Origin: 2-02-FULL-47-50 sp964479045
Lineage (GTDB): Bacteria > Pseudomonadota > Gammaproteobacteria > Eutrophobiales > Eutrophobiaceae
DNA: 64,000 bases
Direction of reading: 5' to 3'
Assembly: GCA_964479045.1 (NCBI GenBank)
Contig: CAYZJI010000011.1
Span: forward strand, 21,395-85,394
The position numbers and the translations under genes were made by a program. This document shows positions 32,920 through 41,341 of this stretch, in pieces (the first letter of the stretch is position 1; every line of letters starts with the position of its first letter). Below the pieces are notes generated by a model. The model saw nothing but the letters and a program-made list of their open reading frames with translations. It was not told where the DNA came from and made no database searches.

Positions 32920-33723
32920 ATGAAACGCATGAATCACTATAAATTCAGTATTCTTTGCATCTCCCTGTTGCTGGGCAGTTGCGCAACCTCACCCACCGGT
33001 CAGACCCAGCTTAAACTTTTCCCGGACAGTGAAATCGCAAAAATGGGCATCACGGCCTATGACGAAGTCAAAAAAACCACGCCGGTATCCAAAGATAAAA
33101 ATGCCAACGCCTATGTCATGTGTGTTGCGAATGCGGTAACCAGGGTGGTTCCTGCCAATATCAAATGGGAAGTAAACCTGTTTGATGATGAGGCAGTAAA
33201 TGCCTTTGCCCTCCCCGGCGGTAAAATCGGTGTTTACACCGGCCTGCTCAAGGTTGCCGGCAATCAGGACCAACTGGCAGCCGTGATTGGACATGAAATT
33301 GCACACGTCATTGCTGATCACGGCAACGCCCGTGTTTCTGCCGCTTTTGCCACACAGACCGGTCTGCAACTTGCACAGATTCTTGCCGGAGCAACTACCC
33401 AGCAAAAATCACAGTTAATCGGGTTACTGGGCCTCGGTGCACAATACGGTATCCTCATGCCCTATGGGCGCGGCCAGGAAAGTGAAGCTGACATCCTCGG
33501 ACTGGAATATATGGCGCGAGCCGGTTTCAATCCCAGGGAAAGCATTACCCTCTGGCAAAATATGGGCAAGGCCGGTGGCGGCAAGGAACCACCTGCGATT
33601 CTGTCCACACACCCATCAAATGAGCAGCGGATCAGTGATCTGAACCAGGCCCTGCCAGGTGCAACCAAAATTTACAAAAAAGCCCGTAATCAGGGAATCA
33701 AGCCTCAATGCGGGCAACCCTGA
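32920..33723 (+). CDS. M48-family metalloprotease lipoprotein (LoiP/YcaL-like)
   Basis: 267 residues. The signal peptide ends at lipobox LLGSC, so it is a lipoprotein. The zinc site is HEIAH (H125, E126, H129) in AAVIGHEIAHVIADHGNARVS. The third ligand lies in QESEADILGLEYMARAGF. The C-terminal THPSNEQRI motif completes the M48 catalytic domain. Related enterobacterial proteins degrade misassembled outer-membrane proteins. It is preceded by CGGAG and probably transcribed alone. Confidence 0.93.
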   Translation: MKRMNHYKFSILCISLLLGSCATSPTGQTQLKLFPDSEIAKMGITAYDEVKKTTPVSKDKNANAYVMCVANAVTRVVPANIKWEVNLFDDEAVNAFALPGGKIGVYTGLLKVAGNQDQLAAVIGHEIAHVIADHGNARVSAAFATQTGLQLAQILAGATTQQKSQLIGLLGLGAQYGILMPYGRGQESEADILGLEYMARAGFNPRESITLWQNMGKAGGGKEPPAILSTHPSNEQRISDLNQALPGATKIYKKARNQGIKPQCGQP

Positions 33724-33871
33724 TACCCAACGTATTCCCCAGCGATTGAATAATGGTCGGCCAGTCTGCAACAGCAGGTCTTGTCACGAATTTTTAATAT
33801 AGCTGTCATATGGTTCGTGATGAATTGCATTAAGGTGCGCGCGTGTCTGTCACAGCACGGGAGAAACTGCT

Positions 33872-35035
33872 TTGCGCATCCTGATGATATCCGATGTGTA
33901 CTTCCCCAGAGTCAACGGCGTTTCCACTTCCATCAAAACGTTCCAGCATGAATTGTCATTACTCGGTCATGACGTCACCCTGATTGCCCCGGACTATGGG
34001 CCGCATCAGATCAGCAACGACTGGATACACCGCATTCCATCCCGTTATCTGCCAATGGATCCCGAAGACCGGATGATGAAAAGCAAGTCTGTTCTTGCAT
34101 TGAGTAACACTCTGAAACAGGATCATTATGATATCGTCCACATCCAGACGCCCTTTGTTGCACACCAGGCCGGCATTGAGCTGGCAAAACACCTTGATAT
34201 TCCGCGTGTGGAAACCTATCACACTCATTTTGAAGAATGTCTTCATCATTATCTTCCTCTGGTGCCGGATTCATGGACAAAATTTGCCGCACGCTGGTTT
34301 AACCGGCGGCAATGTAATGATGTGGACGGAGTAATCGTTCCTTCACAACCCATGCTTGAATATCTGGGGAACCAGGGCATACATCGCCCGATGTCTGTAA
34401 TACCTACAGGCATTGATGAAAATTTTTTTACTCCGGGCGATGGTTTACGCTTTCGCAAGGAGCATGGAATTGATTTGTCCCGTCCGGTACTGGTTCATGT
34501 CGGCCGGGTGGCTTACGAAAAAAATATTGATTTCCTGCTGCACATGCTGGTTGAGTTACAAAAATCCATCCCCGGAATACTTCTGATTATCGCCGGTGAA
34601 GGCCCGGCGGAACGTCATTTACGCGATCTGACCAGAACACTGCAGATTGAAAACAACGTGTTGTTTGTCGGCTATCTGGACCGGGCCACAAGTCTCCTTG
34701 ATTGTTACTGTGCCGGCAATGCATTTATTTTTGCATCGAAAATTGAAACCCAGGGCCTGGTATTACTGGAAGCCATGGCCCAGGGCGTGCCGGTTATTTC
34801 ACTCTCGGCCATGGGCGCCAACGATATTCTGCAGGCAACCAAGGGAGCCTTGATTGCGAGAGACGATGTGACTGATTTCGCCTTAAAGACAGCGCGTGTA
34901 TTGAATGACACAGGCCTGCACAAGCAACTGTCGCAGGAGGCCAGAGCATATGCACGCACCTGGTCCGCCCATACATTTGCCACAAAAACAGTATCGTTTT
35001 ACGAGCAACTTATACATCAGTACCGGCTGAATTGA
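33872..35035 (+). CDS. GT4-family glycosyltransferase (GT-B fold)
   Basis: 387 residues. The start is TTG at 33872 (MRILMISDVYFPRVNGVSTS), supported by GGGAG about eight bases upstream; an ATG at 33884 would cut the first beta strand. N-terminal Glyco_transf_4 domain (about 14-180, HIQTPFVAHQAG, ETYHTHFEECLHHY). C-terminal Glycos_transf_1 domain (about 190-360) has VHVGRVAYEKNIDFLL and the donor motif FIFASKIETQGLVLLEAMA, the E-x7-E signature. The sequence style resembles diacylglycerol or lipid-acceptor GT4 enzymes. The acceptor is unproven. The HAD gene follows after 21 bp. Confidence 0.9.
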   Translation: MRILMISDVYFPRVNGVSTSIKTFQHELSLLGHDVTLIAPDYGPHQISNDWIHRIPSRYLPMDPEDRMMKSKSVLALSNTLKQDHYDIVHIQTPFVAHQAGIELAKHLDIPRVETYHTHFEECLHHYLPLVPDSWTKFAARWFNRRQCNDVDGVIVPSQPMLEYLGNQGIHRPMSVIPTGIDENFFTPGDGLRFRKEHGIDLSRPVLVHVGRVAYEKNIDFLLHMLVELQKSIPGILLIIAGEGPAERHLRDLTRTLQIENNVLFVGYLDRATSLLDCYCAGNAFIFASKIETQGLVLLEAMAQGVPVISLSAMGANDILQATKGALIARDDVTDFALKTARVLNDTGLHKQLSQEARAYARTWSAHTFATKTVSFYEQLIHQYRLN

Positions 35036-35056
35036 AACGTTTCGTATCTATCATTT

Positions 35057-35725
35057 ATGCCCGCTAAAAAACGGCTGGTGGTACTGGACTTTGACGGGTT
35101 CCTGATCAATTCCTACAACCTGTTGCAAATCACCTTCAAACAGTTTGGCCTGGATATCGGTGATGAAGATCGCTTCCGTCACCGTCGTAAGTTTCTGAAG
35201 TACATTGGTGGAGGCAAGGAGTTCATTCGTAATTTTGTCTCCTATACCCTGCCGAAAAAGAAAAAAATCAGGGATGCGCTAACCGAGACCTATCAGAAAG
35301 AAGGACGCATCTACCATGAATTTACCGGGATCATCAACCACATGATCGGACAACCGGACATACACATTGGTATCATCAGCCGCAATTTTACCCATCACCC
35401 GGGCAGCACCATCAGGAAAGTGCTGCGCAACAGTGACGTTGCAGAGCAGGATCTGGATTTTGTGATCCCCATACCAGTTGGTGTAAAAAAACATGATGTA
35501 CTGGAGGGAATGCGCTCGACCGGATACCTGCAATCGCTGTTTGCTGCTGACGAAATCGGCGACTACACGGCAGCCGCTGACACAGGGTATAACCGCATAC
35601 TCATGGCCAGCTATGGTTTTGATAACCGGAAACGTCTCATCACCGAAGGTGAGATTCCGCAGGAAATTATTTACGACCGGCCCAAGGACATGGCACGCAT
35701 CATTAAACACATCCTCTCCCGGTAA
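35057..35725 (+). CDS. HAD-superfamily hydrolase
   Basis: 222 residues. HAD motif I is DFDGFLINS (nucleophile and acid/base Asp present, with the usual Thr replaced by Phe), motif II ISR, motif III Lys in GVKKHDVLEG, and motif IV ADEIGDY. A helical cap lies at about 20-110. It is probably a phosphatase acting on a small phosphorylated metabolite. Its position directly behind a GT4 glycosyltransferase suggests a two-step transfer-then-dephosphorylate route, which is inference. Confidence 0.85.
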   Translation: MPAKKRLVVLDFDGFLINSYNLLQITFKQFGLDIGDEDRFRHRRKFLKYIGGGKEFIRNFVSYTLPKKKKIRDALTETYQKEGRIYHEFTGIINHMIGQPDIHIGIISRNFTHHPGSTIRKVLRNSDVAEQDLDFVIPIPVGVKKHDVLEGMRSTGYLQSLFAADEIGDYTAAADTGYNRILMASYGFDNRKRLITEGEIPQEIIYDRPKDMARIIKHILSR

Positions 35726-35777
35726 TTCCGGCGACCGGCCAATACTGTTTCAACAGATATTGATCCTTTCTTTTTCA

Positions 35778-35796
35778 AATGAGAATTGTTATCATT
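35778..35796. promoter_or_regulatory. Fur box
   Basis: The 19-mer AATGAGAATTGTTATCATT has seven of nine positions in dyad symmetry and matches the NATWAT-type Fur consensus. It sits 35 bp before the ATG at 35831, a typical repressor position. Confidence 0.7.
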
Positions 35797-35830
35797 TTGT
35801 CAATTTCATAACCGATATTTTAGGTAAAAA

Positions 35831-36418
35831 ATGCGCTATATATTATTGTTTGTAATTACTTTTAATTCATTATTTATGATTATGGCGTCCAGTCATGCCA
35901 GTACACTGATTTCAGAAGACGACGTGAAAGGAGTATCTCGCGCTGAAGTTGAGACCACGGCTGATCGTGAACGGCTGCAACATGCGGCTGTATTGTTGGC
36001 CAATTATGAAATCGAAGCCAAAAAACTGCTGGAGATGGTCAAGGTGCAAAATATTATCGCCGACAAGATCCAGTTGCAGGCCGGCAAGTTACTGGAATTG
36101 TCTGAAACCGTAATCGACAGCGCACGCTTCCGTCTGCCGCAATGTGATGACTATCTGGCACAGTCACTAGATCTCAAGAACAAACTGGGTGATATACCCC
36201 ATGAAACACTGGAGAAGGATTATCATCACGACGGTGCCCTGCCCAAGGCACCGCCCGAGTGTTATCACACCAAGGATTTGTTTGTACATCCGGCCACAGT
36301 CATGGTGCTCACTCGTGATGATCCGGCATTGTCCGGAGAAACCAGAACTTCCATCACGGCTGAAATTGCCGAAGTTCTTGCTCATACTGAAGTAGTCAGA
36401 CAACTTGTAATTTATTAA
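35831..36418 (+). CDS. Secreted helical hypothetical protein, probably iron-regulated
   Basis: 195 residues with a signal peptide (about 1-23, SSHAS). The mature part is helical and charged (ERLQHAAVLLANYEIEAKKLL; IIADKIQLQAGKLLELSETV) with two cysteines (PQCDDY and PECYHT) near a His-rich stretch (DYHHDG). An AGGT site five bases upstream supports the start. A Fur box precedes it, so it is likely expressed in iron limitation. Its TAA overlaps the ATG of the next gene (TAATG). The family is not recognised. Confidence 0.7.
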   Translation: MRYILLFVITFNSLFMIMASSHASTLISEDDVKGVSRAEVETTADRERLQHAAVLLANYEIEAKKLLEMVKVQNIIADKIQLQAGKLLELSETVIDSARFRLPQCDDYLAQSLDLKNKLGDIPHETLEKDYHHDGALPKAPPECYHTKDLFVHPATVMVLTRDDPALSGETRTSITAEIAEVLAHTEVVRQLVIY

Positions 36419-37026
36419 TGGGCTTTGTCCGTTATCTGATCGGTATTGCTTTTCTTCTGATTGCTGCCTGTGGCAGTGATATACCACAACTGGCGCAATT
36501 ATCCGGTGATGCAGTCATCCTTGCGTTTGGTGACAGTCTGACGCAAGGTACCGGTGCAAAAAAGGACGAGAGTTATCCTGCCATCCTGGAAACGCTCAGT
36601 GGACGTAAAGTCATTAATGCCGGTGTTGCCGGCGAAGTATCAACAGATGGACTGCGCAGATTACCCGGTGTGATCGAGAAGCACAGGCCGGATCTGCTCA
36701 TCCTGTGTCACGGTGGAAATGACATACTGCGCCGTCAGGATATACAGAAAATGGAAGCGAACCTGCGTGCCATGATTCAACTCGCACATGAAAGAGAAAT
36801 CCCTGTAGTCATGCTGGGGGTACCGCAACCCGGACTATTTCTCTCCTCAGCAGAACAATATCAACGCATTGCCGATGACACCGGCGTAGTATTTATTGAA
36901 GATCTGATTCCGGAAGTACTGGGTGACGCCACACTTAAATCAGATACGGTCCATCCCAACAAGGACGGTTATCGCGTGATGGCCAGGAATATTCACGCAG
37001 TTTTACAGCAAACCGGTGCGCTGTAG
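36418..37026 (+). CDS. SGNH/GDSL arylesterase-type lipoprotein (TesA-like)
   Basis: 202 residues. Signal peptide with lipobox IAAC (Cys18). The GDSL blocks are complete: FGDSLTQGTGA (catalytic Ser), AGVAGEVSTDG (Gly), HGGNDILR (Asn) and DTVHPNKDGY (Asp/His). Enzymes of the TesA/estA type hydrolyse acyl esters or thioesters in the periplasm. The start overlaps the stop of the preceding gene by one base, so it is translationally coupled and should share the Fur control. Confidence 0.9.
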   Translation: MGFVRYLIGIAFLLIAACGSDIPQLAQLSGDAVILAFGDSLTQGTGAKKDESYPAILETLSGRKVINAGVAGEVSTDGLRRLPGVIEKHRPDLLILCHGGNDILRRQDIQKMEANLRAMIQLAHEREIPVVMLGVPQPGLFLSSAEQYQRIADDTGVVFIEDLIPEVLGDATLKSDTVHPNKDGYRVMARNIHAVLQQTGAL

Positions 37027-37039
37027 CCGGTTTCCCGGA

Positions 37040-38170
37040 TCATTTCACCTTTTTCAGACGCAACAATTTTCCATTGCTATCATCTGTCAGCAGGTAGAGT
37101 GTGCCATCCGGCCCTTGCCGCACATCGCGGATGCGTCCAATCTTGCCATTGATGAGCCGTTCTTCCTTGATCACTTTGCCATTTTGCATGACCAGCCGCA
37201 CCAGTTGCCCGAACTTCAGTGAGCCTACAAAGAGATTGTTTTTCCATTCCGGAAATTCATCACCGATATAAAATACCATCCCTGAAGGCGCAATGGACGG
37301 GACCCAGTAATGCACCGGCTGCGCCATACCCTCTTTCTCCGTGCCTTCTCCAATTTTGGTACCAATAACATAATTCACGCCGTAAGTGATCACCGGCCAG
37401 CCATAATTGACACCCGGTTGCATGATATTGAGTTCATCTCCTCCCTGCGGGCCATGTTCATGCGTCCAGACCATGCCGGTCACCGGCTCAAGGGCGATGC
37501 CCTGCATGTTGCGATTGCCCAGCGTATAACTTTCAGGCCGGGCATTTTTGATCTGCAGAAAGGGATTGTCCTCCGGAACACTGCCATCATCATTGACGCG
37601 TATCAACGAACCGGGATGCTGGCTGAGATCCTGTGCACGTTCTTCCTCACCCCGATCACCCAGGGTAATGAATAATTTTCCGTCCGGCGTAAACAGCAAC
37701 CTCGACCCAAAATGGCGACCACCCTCATCCACCTTGGGTAGCGCAGTAAATATTTTCTCAACGCTCTTGAGCTCCATCCCCTGCAAACGGCCACGAACGA
37801 CTTCAGTACCATACCCGCCTTTACCAGCCGCAGCGTAGGAAAGATAAACCCATTGATTATTTTTGAAATCCGGATGGAGTGCAACATCCAGCAGACCGCC
37901 CTGTCCTTCAACTGCAACTTCAGGCACACCTGTGACTGGCAATGGATTCAATTTGCCATTTTCAACGATGCGTAATTGCCCGGTGCGTTCCGTCACAAGT
38001 ATTTTTCCATCAGGCAGAAAGGCCATGCCCCAGGGATGGCTGAGTCCTTCCGTAATAACTTCAGCCCTGAATTGTCCATCTTCGGCCTCAAAGAGGTTAT
38101 CCGCCCGGACATTAAAAGAAATCAGTATCAGAAAACCAAACAAAACTGACTGGAGGGTTTGTGTCATCAT
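37040..38170 (-). CDS. PQQ-dependent sugar dehydrogenase (Asd/YliI-like)
   Basis: 376 residues from the ATG at 38170, which has AGGA eight bases upstream; the frame extends further without a better start. The signal peptide spans about 1-24. The soluble glucose-dehydrogenase-type six-bladed propeller is recognised by GLSHPWGMAFLPDGKILVTER, FGSRLLFTPDGKLFITLGDR, GNRNMQGIALEPVTGMVWTHEHG (in pieces) and IAPSGMVFYIGDEFPEW. These hold the conserved His, Arg and Asp residues that contact PQQ and Ca. It is periplasmic and oxidises aldoses, with a natural substrate that is often unclear. No PQQ synthesis genes are in the window. Confidence 0.92.
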   Translation of the reverse strand: MMTQTLQSVLFGFLILISFNVRADNLFEAEDGQFRAEVITEGLSHPWGMAFLPDGKILVTERTGQLRIVENGKLNPLPVTGVPEVAVEGQGGLLDVALHPDFKNNQWVYLSYAAAGKGGYGTEVVRGRLQGMELKSVEKIFTALPKVDEGGRHFGSRLLFTPDGKLFITLGDRGEEERAQDLSQHPGSLIRVNDDGSVPEDNPFLQIKNARPESYTLGNRNMQGIALEPVTGMVWTHEHGPQGGDELNIMQPGVNYGWPVITYGVNYVIGTKIGEGTEKEGMAQPVHYWVPSIAPSGMVFYIGDEFPEWKNNLFVGSLKFGQLVRLVMQNGKVIKEERLINGKIGRIRDVRQGPDGTLYLLTDDSNGKLLRLKKVK

Positions 38171-38228
38171 GATTAATATCCTGAATAAATTGGCACTATT
38201 TCCGGAGACCGCTACCGCCATTATTAGT

Positions 38229-38795
38229 TCAAAATGTAACCAGCCGTACTCCCGCGATGTATTGATGCACCAGTAACAATACAGAGAACAGGACTATTCC
38301 GATCAATACTGTAATAACATCATTTTTCATCGGCAGTGGATCCGGCTTTATCCAGGGCCCGGTCCTGCGGTTGATCATCACCATTTCAACTATTGCCCAT
38401 AAACCCAGCGTTGTGAACAAAGCCAGTGACCTCTGTTCACCATTCGCCAACAGGTGGCCGATACTCCACAGTACCAGGCCCGTCAACTGTGGATGCCTCA
38501 GTATCCGCTTGATGTTGGTTTTACGTTTGGCCGCCACAAACAAAATAAAAGTAATCAACGCCAGCAGATATGTGACGTGTCTGCCCCAGACCGGGACATG
38601 ATAAATATCCTCAGGTTGAATTGATCGCCAGCCCAGGACCATCAATACGATCGAAGTAACTATCAATAAGGCAAATATTCCCTTATAGGGACCGGGCCCG
38701 AACTTTCTGATCAACCCGTCTCTTGTAGTTACGCATGCTGCCGGAAATAAATGCACCAGACACCAGATCATCAGGCCAGTCATCAACAGGGTCAT
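38229..38795 (-). CDS. NnrU-family membrane protein
   Basis: 188 residues, about five or six membrane helices. Typical NnrU phrases: MIWCLVHLFPA, LRHPQLTGLVLWSIGHLLANG and the Trp-rich loops. NnrU was named from denitrifier gene clusters, and homologues are related to the heme-associated NnrU/NnrS world and to isoprenylcysteine methyltransferase-like folds. No denitrification genes are nearby. The gene sits between the sugar dehydrogenase and DUF2238 genes on the same strand, with short gaps (58 and 10 bp). Confidence 0.88.
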   Translation of the reverse strand: MTLLMTGLMIWCLVHLFPAACVTTRDGLIRKFGPGPYKGIFALLIVTSIVLMVLGWRSIQPEDIYHVPVWGRHVTYLLALITFILFVAAKRKTNIKRILRHPQLTGLVLWSIGHLLANGEQRSLALFTTLGLWAIVEMVMINRRTGPWIKPDPLPMKNDVITVLIGIVLFSVLLLVHQYIAGVRLVTF

Positions 38796-38805
38796 GTCTA
38801 ATCCT

Positions 38806-39537
38806 CTATTGTTGTGATCGCTGTTTCAGCATTTTCAAAATTTCATCCTCACCCAGAGGATGTTTACCTTTGACCTTAAGGCTCTCGTTCCACTCTTTGG
38901 CGAAATCCCGCTGCAGCTGAATATTAATCAGTGCCGTGATGACCATCGCCAGAAACGCACCAGAACTTGCCAGCAGCATGTCCTTGTGGGCGTCCCAGAT
39001 ATCACCTTGTGTACCCAGATAAGCCACACCGAGATCTCCGCCAAAAAATTCAGCCGCACCCCACTCGAACAGTTCAAACATGGCCGAAGTCGACATGGTG
39101 ATATCCATCGGCAGGAAATAGGCCCAGAAGCCTTTTACATTCGCAATCCTGATAAACAGCTCCCTGACAGGATAGGCCAACAGCAATCCATAGGCAAAAT
39201 GGATCAGACGATCATAATTGTTACGTTCAAATCCCATCAATTCGTTGAGGCTGAAACCGGACAGGGACTGCAACCACTCATCATAGGGAGTTTTTGAGTA
39301 GGTATAATGGGCGCCGATTTCATGCAGACATAAAAATATAAAAATCAGAGTATAGGAAATACGGGACAGGGGCACCTTGACACTCGTTGCTGCAACAACA
39401 AGAACTGCGACCAGCACCAGTGCATTCTCCAGTGCCCAGTCGGCCCGATCATATGGATTGATGGCAAGGACTATCCACCAAATCAGAAAAAGTATACTGA
39501 GGCTTAGCAGATAGCGATTGTGATTAACGATTTTCAA
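38806..39537 (-). CDS. DUF2238/YjdF-family membrane protein
   Basis: 243 residues with about six membrane helices. The conserved family core is FLCLHEIGAHYTYSKTPYDEW and NYDRLIHFAYGLLLAYPVREL, plus YLGTQGDIWDAHKDMLLA. The Glu, His and Asp residues in these segments look like a buried metal or catalytic site (inference). The start is TTG at 39537 with GGAG seven bases upstream. The family is widely distributed and of unknown function. Confidence 0.88.
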   Translation of the reverse strand: MKIVNHNRYLLSLSILFLIWWIVLAINPYDRADWALENALVLVAVLVVAATSVKVPLSRISYTLIFIFLCLHEIGAHYTYSKTPYDEWLQSLSGFSLNELMGFERNNYDRLIHFAYGLLLAYPVRELFIRIANVKGFWAYFLPMDITMSTSAMFELFEWGAAEFFGGDLGVAYLGTQGDIWDAHKDMLLASSGAFLAMVITALINIQLQRDFAKEWNESLKVKGKHPLGEDEILKMLKQRSQQ

Positions 39538-39635
39538 TGACTATCTCCGGCTGGAAATAACCCTATTTTTCCATAATTCGTATAAAATACGCTCTTTTTT
39601 ATTCATTATGGAACCGGGAAAACGGTAGATATCTC

Positions 39636-41300
39636 ATGGCCCAATACGTATACACGATGCAAGGGGTGGGGAAAGTCGTCCCGCCCAAACGCGAAATTCT
39701 GAAGGACATCTGGCTCTCATTTTTCCCCGGCGCAAAGATTGGGGTATTAGGTCTTAATGGCGCAGGTAAATCCACCCTGCTCCGGATCATGGCCGGCATT
39801 GACAAGGACATTCTTGGAGAAGCCCGGCCTATGCCGGGGATCAAGATTGGGTATCTGGCCCAGGAGCCACAACTGGATCCGGCCAAAGATGTACGTGGCA
39901 ATGTTGAAGATGGTCTGCGGGAACCGCTGGATGCTTTGGCCGGCCTCGAAAAAGTATTTGCCGCCTACAGTGATGAAAATGCGGATTACGAAGCCTTGGG
40001 CAAGGAGCAGGAAAAGTATGAAAAAATCATCGAACATTGGGATGCACATAATCTGGAAAATACTCTGGAAATTGCTGCCGACGCTCTGCGTCTGCCCCCA
40101 TGGGATGCAAAAATAGAACGCTTGTCCGGTGGAGAAAAACGCCGTGTAGCCCTCTGCCGACTATTACTGTCACGACCGGATATGTTGCTACTGGATGAAC
40201 CTACCAACCATCTGGATGCAGAATCCGTATTCTGGCTGGAACGGTTTCTGAAAGATTTCAATGGAACCGTAGTAGCAGTCACCCATGATCGTTATTTTCT
40301 GGACAACGTCGCAGGCTGGATTCTTGAACTGGACCGCGGCCATGGCATCCCGTTCGAAGGCAACTATTCCCAATGGCTGGGTTACAAGGAAGAGCGCCTG
40401 GAACAGGAAGAGCGTGCTGAATCGGCACGGCAGAAAGCCATCAAGCATGAACTCGAATGGGTACGCAGCAATCCGAAGGGCCGCCATGCCAAAAGCAAGG
40501 CCCGCCTCGCCCGTTTTGAAGAAATGAATTCACAGGAATACCAGAAACGTAATGAAACCAATGAAATTTATATTCCGCCCGGAGAACGTCTGGGTGATCT
40601 GGTCATCGAGTTTGATAACATCAGCAAACGTTTCGGTGATCAGGTGCTGTTTGAAAATCTGTGTTTCAAAATACCCAAAGGTGCGATTGTCGGCATCATC
40701 GGCGGTAATGGCGCCGGTAAATCTACCCTGTTCCGTATCATCACGGGTACTGAAAAGGCGGACAACGGTAATCTGCGTCTCGGCGAAACGGTCAAAATTG
40801 CCTTTGTTGAGCAAAGCCGTGAAACACTGGATGACAACAAGACCGTCTGGGAAGCAGTCTCCGGCGGCAACGATATCATCATGGTTGGCAACTACGAATT
40901 GAGTTCCCGCGCCTATCTCGGCCGGTTTAATTTCAAGGGGACAGATCAGCAGAAACGTGTTGGCGATCTTTCCGGCGGGGAACGTGGCCGGCTGCATCTC
41001 GCCAATACACTCAAGCAGGGCGCCAATGTTTTACTGCTGGACGAACCTTCCAATGATCTGGATGTAGAAACCCTGCGTGCGCTGGAAGAAGCAATTCTGG
41101 CCTTTCCCGGTTGCGTAATGGTTATTTCACACGATCGCTGGTTTCTGGACCGTATCGCCACCCACATTCTCGCCTTTGAAGGTAACAGCGAAGTGGTATT
41201 TTTTGATGGTAATTTCACTGAATACCATGAGGACTTTATCAAACGCAAGGGTGAAGAAGCGCAGCCGCACCGGATGCAATACAAACGTTTGAAAAACTGA
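39636..41300 (+). CDS. ettA: Energy-dependent translational throttle protein EttA
   Basis: 554 residues, an ABC-F ATPase. Two nucleotide-binding domains have Walker A GLNGAGKST and GGNGAGKST, signatures LSGGEKRRVALCRLL and LSGGERGRLHLANTL, and Walker B LLLDEPTNHLD and LLLDEPSNDLD. The arm and the P-site tRNA interaction linker (about 240-310) are present. The N-terminus MAQYVYTMQGVGKVVPP is specific to EttA. It binds the ribosomal E site and gates the first elongation step according to the ATP/ADP ratio. It is cytoplasmic. Confidence 0.96.
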   Translation: MAQYVYTMQGVGKVVPPKREILKDIWLSFFPGAKIGVLGLNGAGKSTLLRIMAGIDKDILGEARPMPGIKIGYLAQEPQLDPAKDVRGNVEDGLREPLDALAGLEKVFAAYSDENADYEALGKEQEKYEKIIEHWDAHNLENTLEIAADALRLPPWDAKIERLSGGEKRRVALCRLLLSRPDMLLLDEPTNHLDAESVFWLERFLKDFNGTVVAVTHDRYFLDNVAGWILELDRGHGIPFEGNYSQWLGYKEERLEQEERAESARQKAIKHELEWVRSNPKGRHAKSKARLARFEEMNSQEYQKRNETNEIYIPPGERLGDLVIEFDNISKRFGDQVLFENLCFKIPKGAIVGIIGGNGAGKSTLFRIITGTEKADNGNLRLGETVKIAFVEQSRETLDDNKTVWEAVSGGNDIIMVGNYELSSRAYLGRFNFKGTDQQKRVGDLSGGERGRLHLANTLKQGANVLLLDEPSNDLDVETLRALEEAILAFPGCVMVISHDRWFLDRIATHILAFEGNSEVVFFDGNFTEYHEDFIKRKGEEAQPHRMQYKRLKN

Positions 41301-41341
41301 CATGATATAGGCAGTTAATAAAAACCTGGAGACAAGGCATT

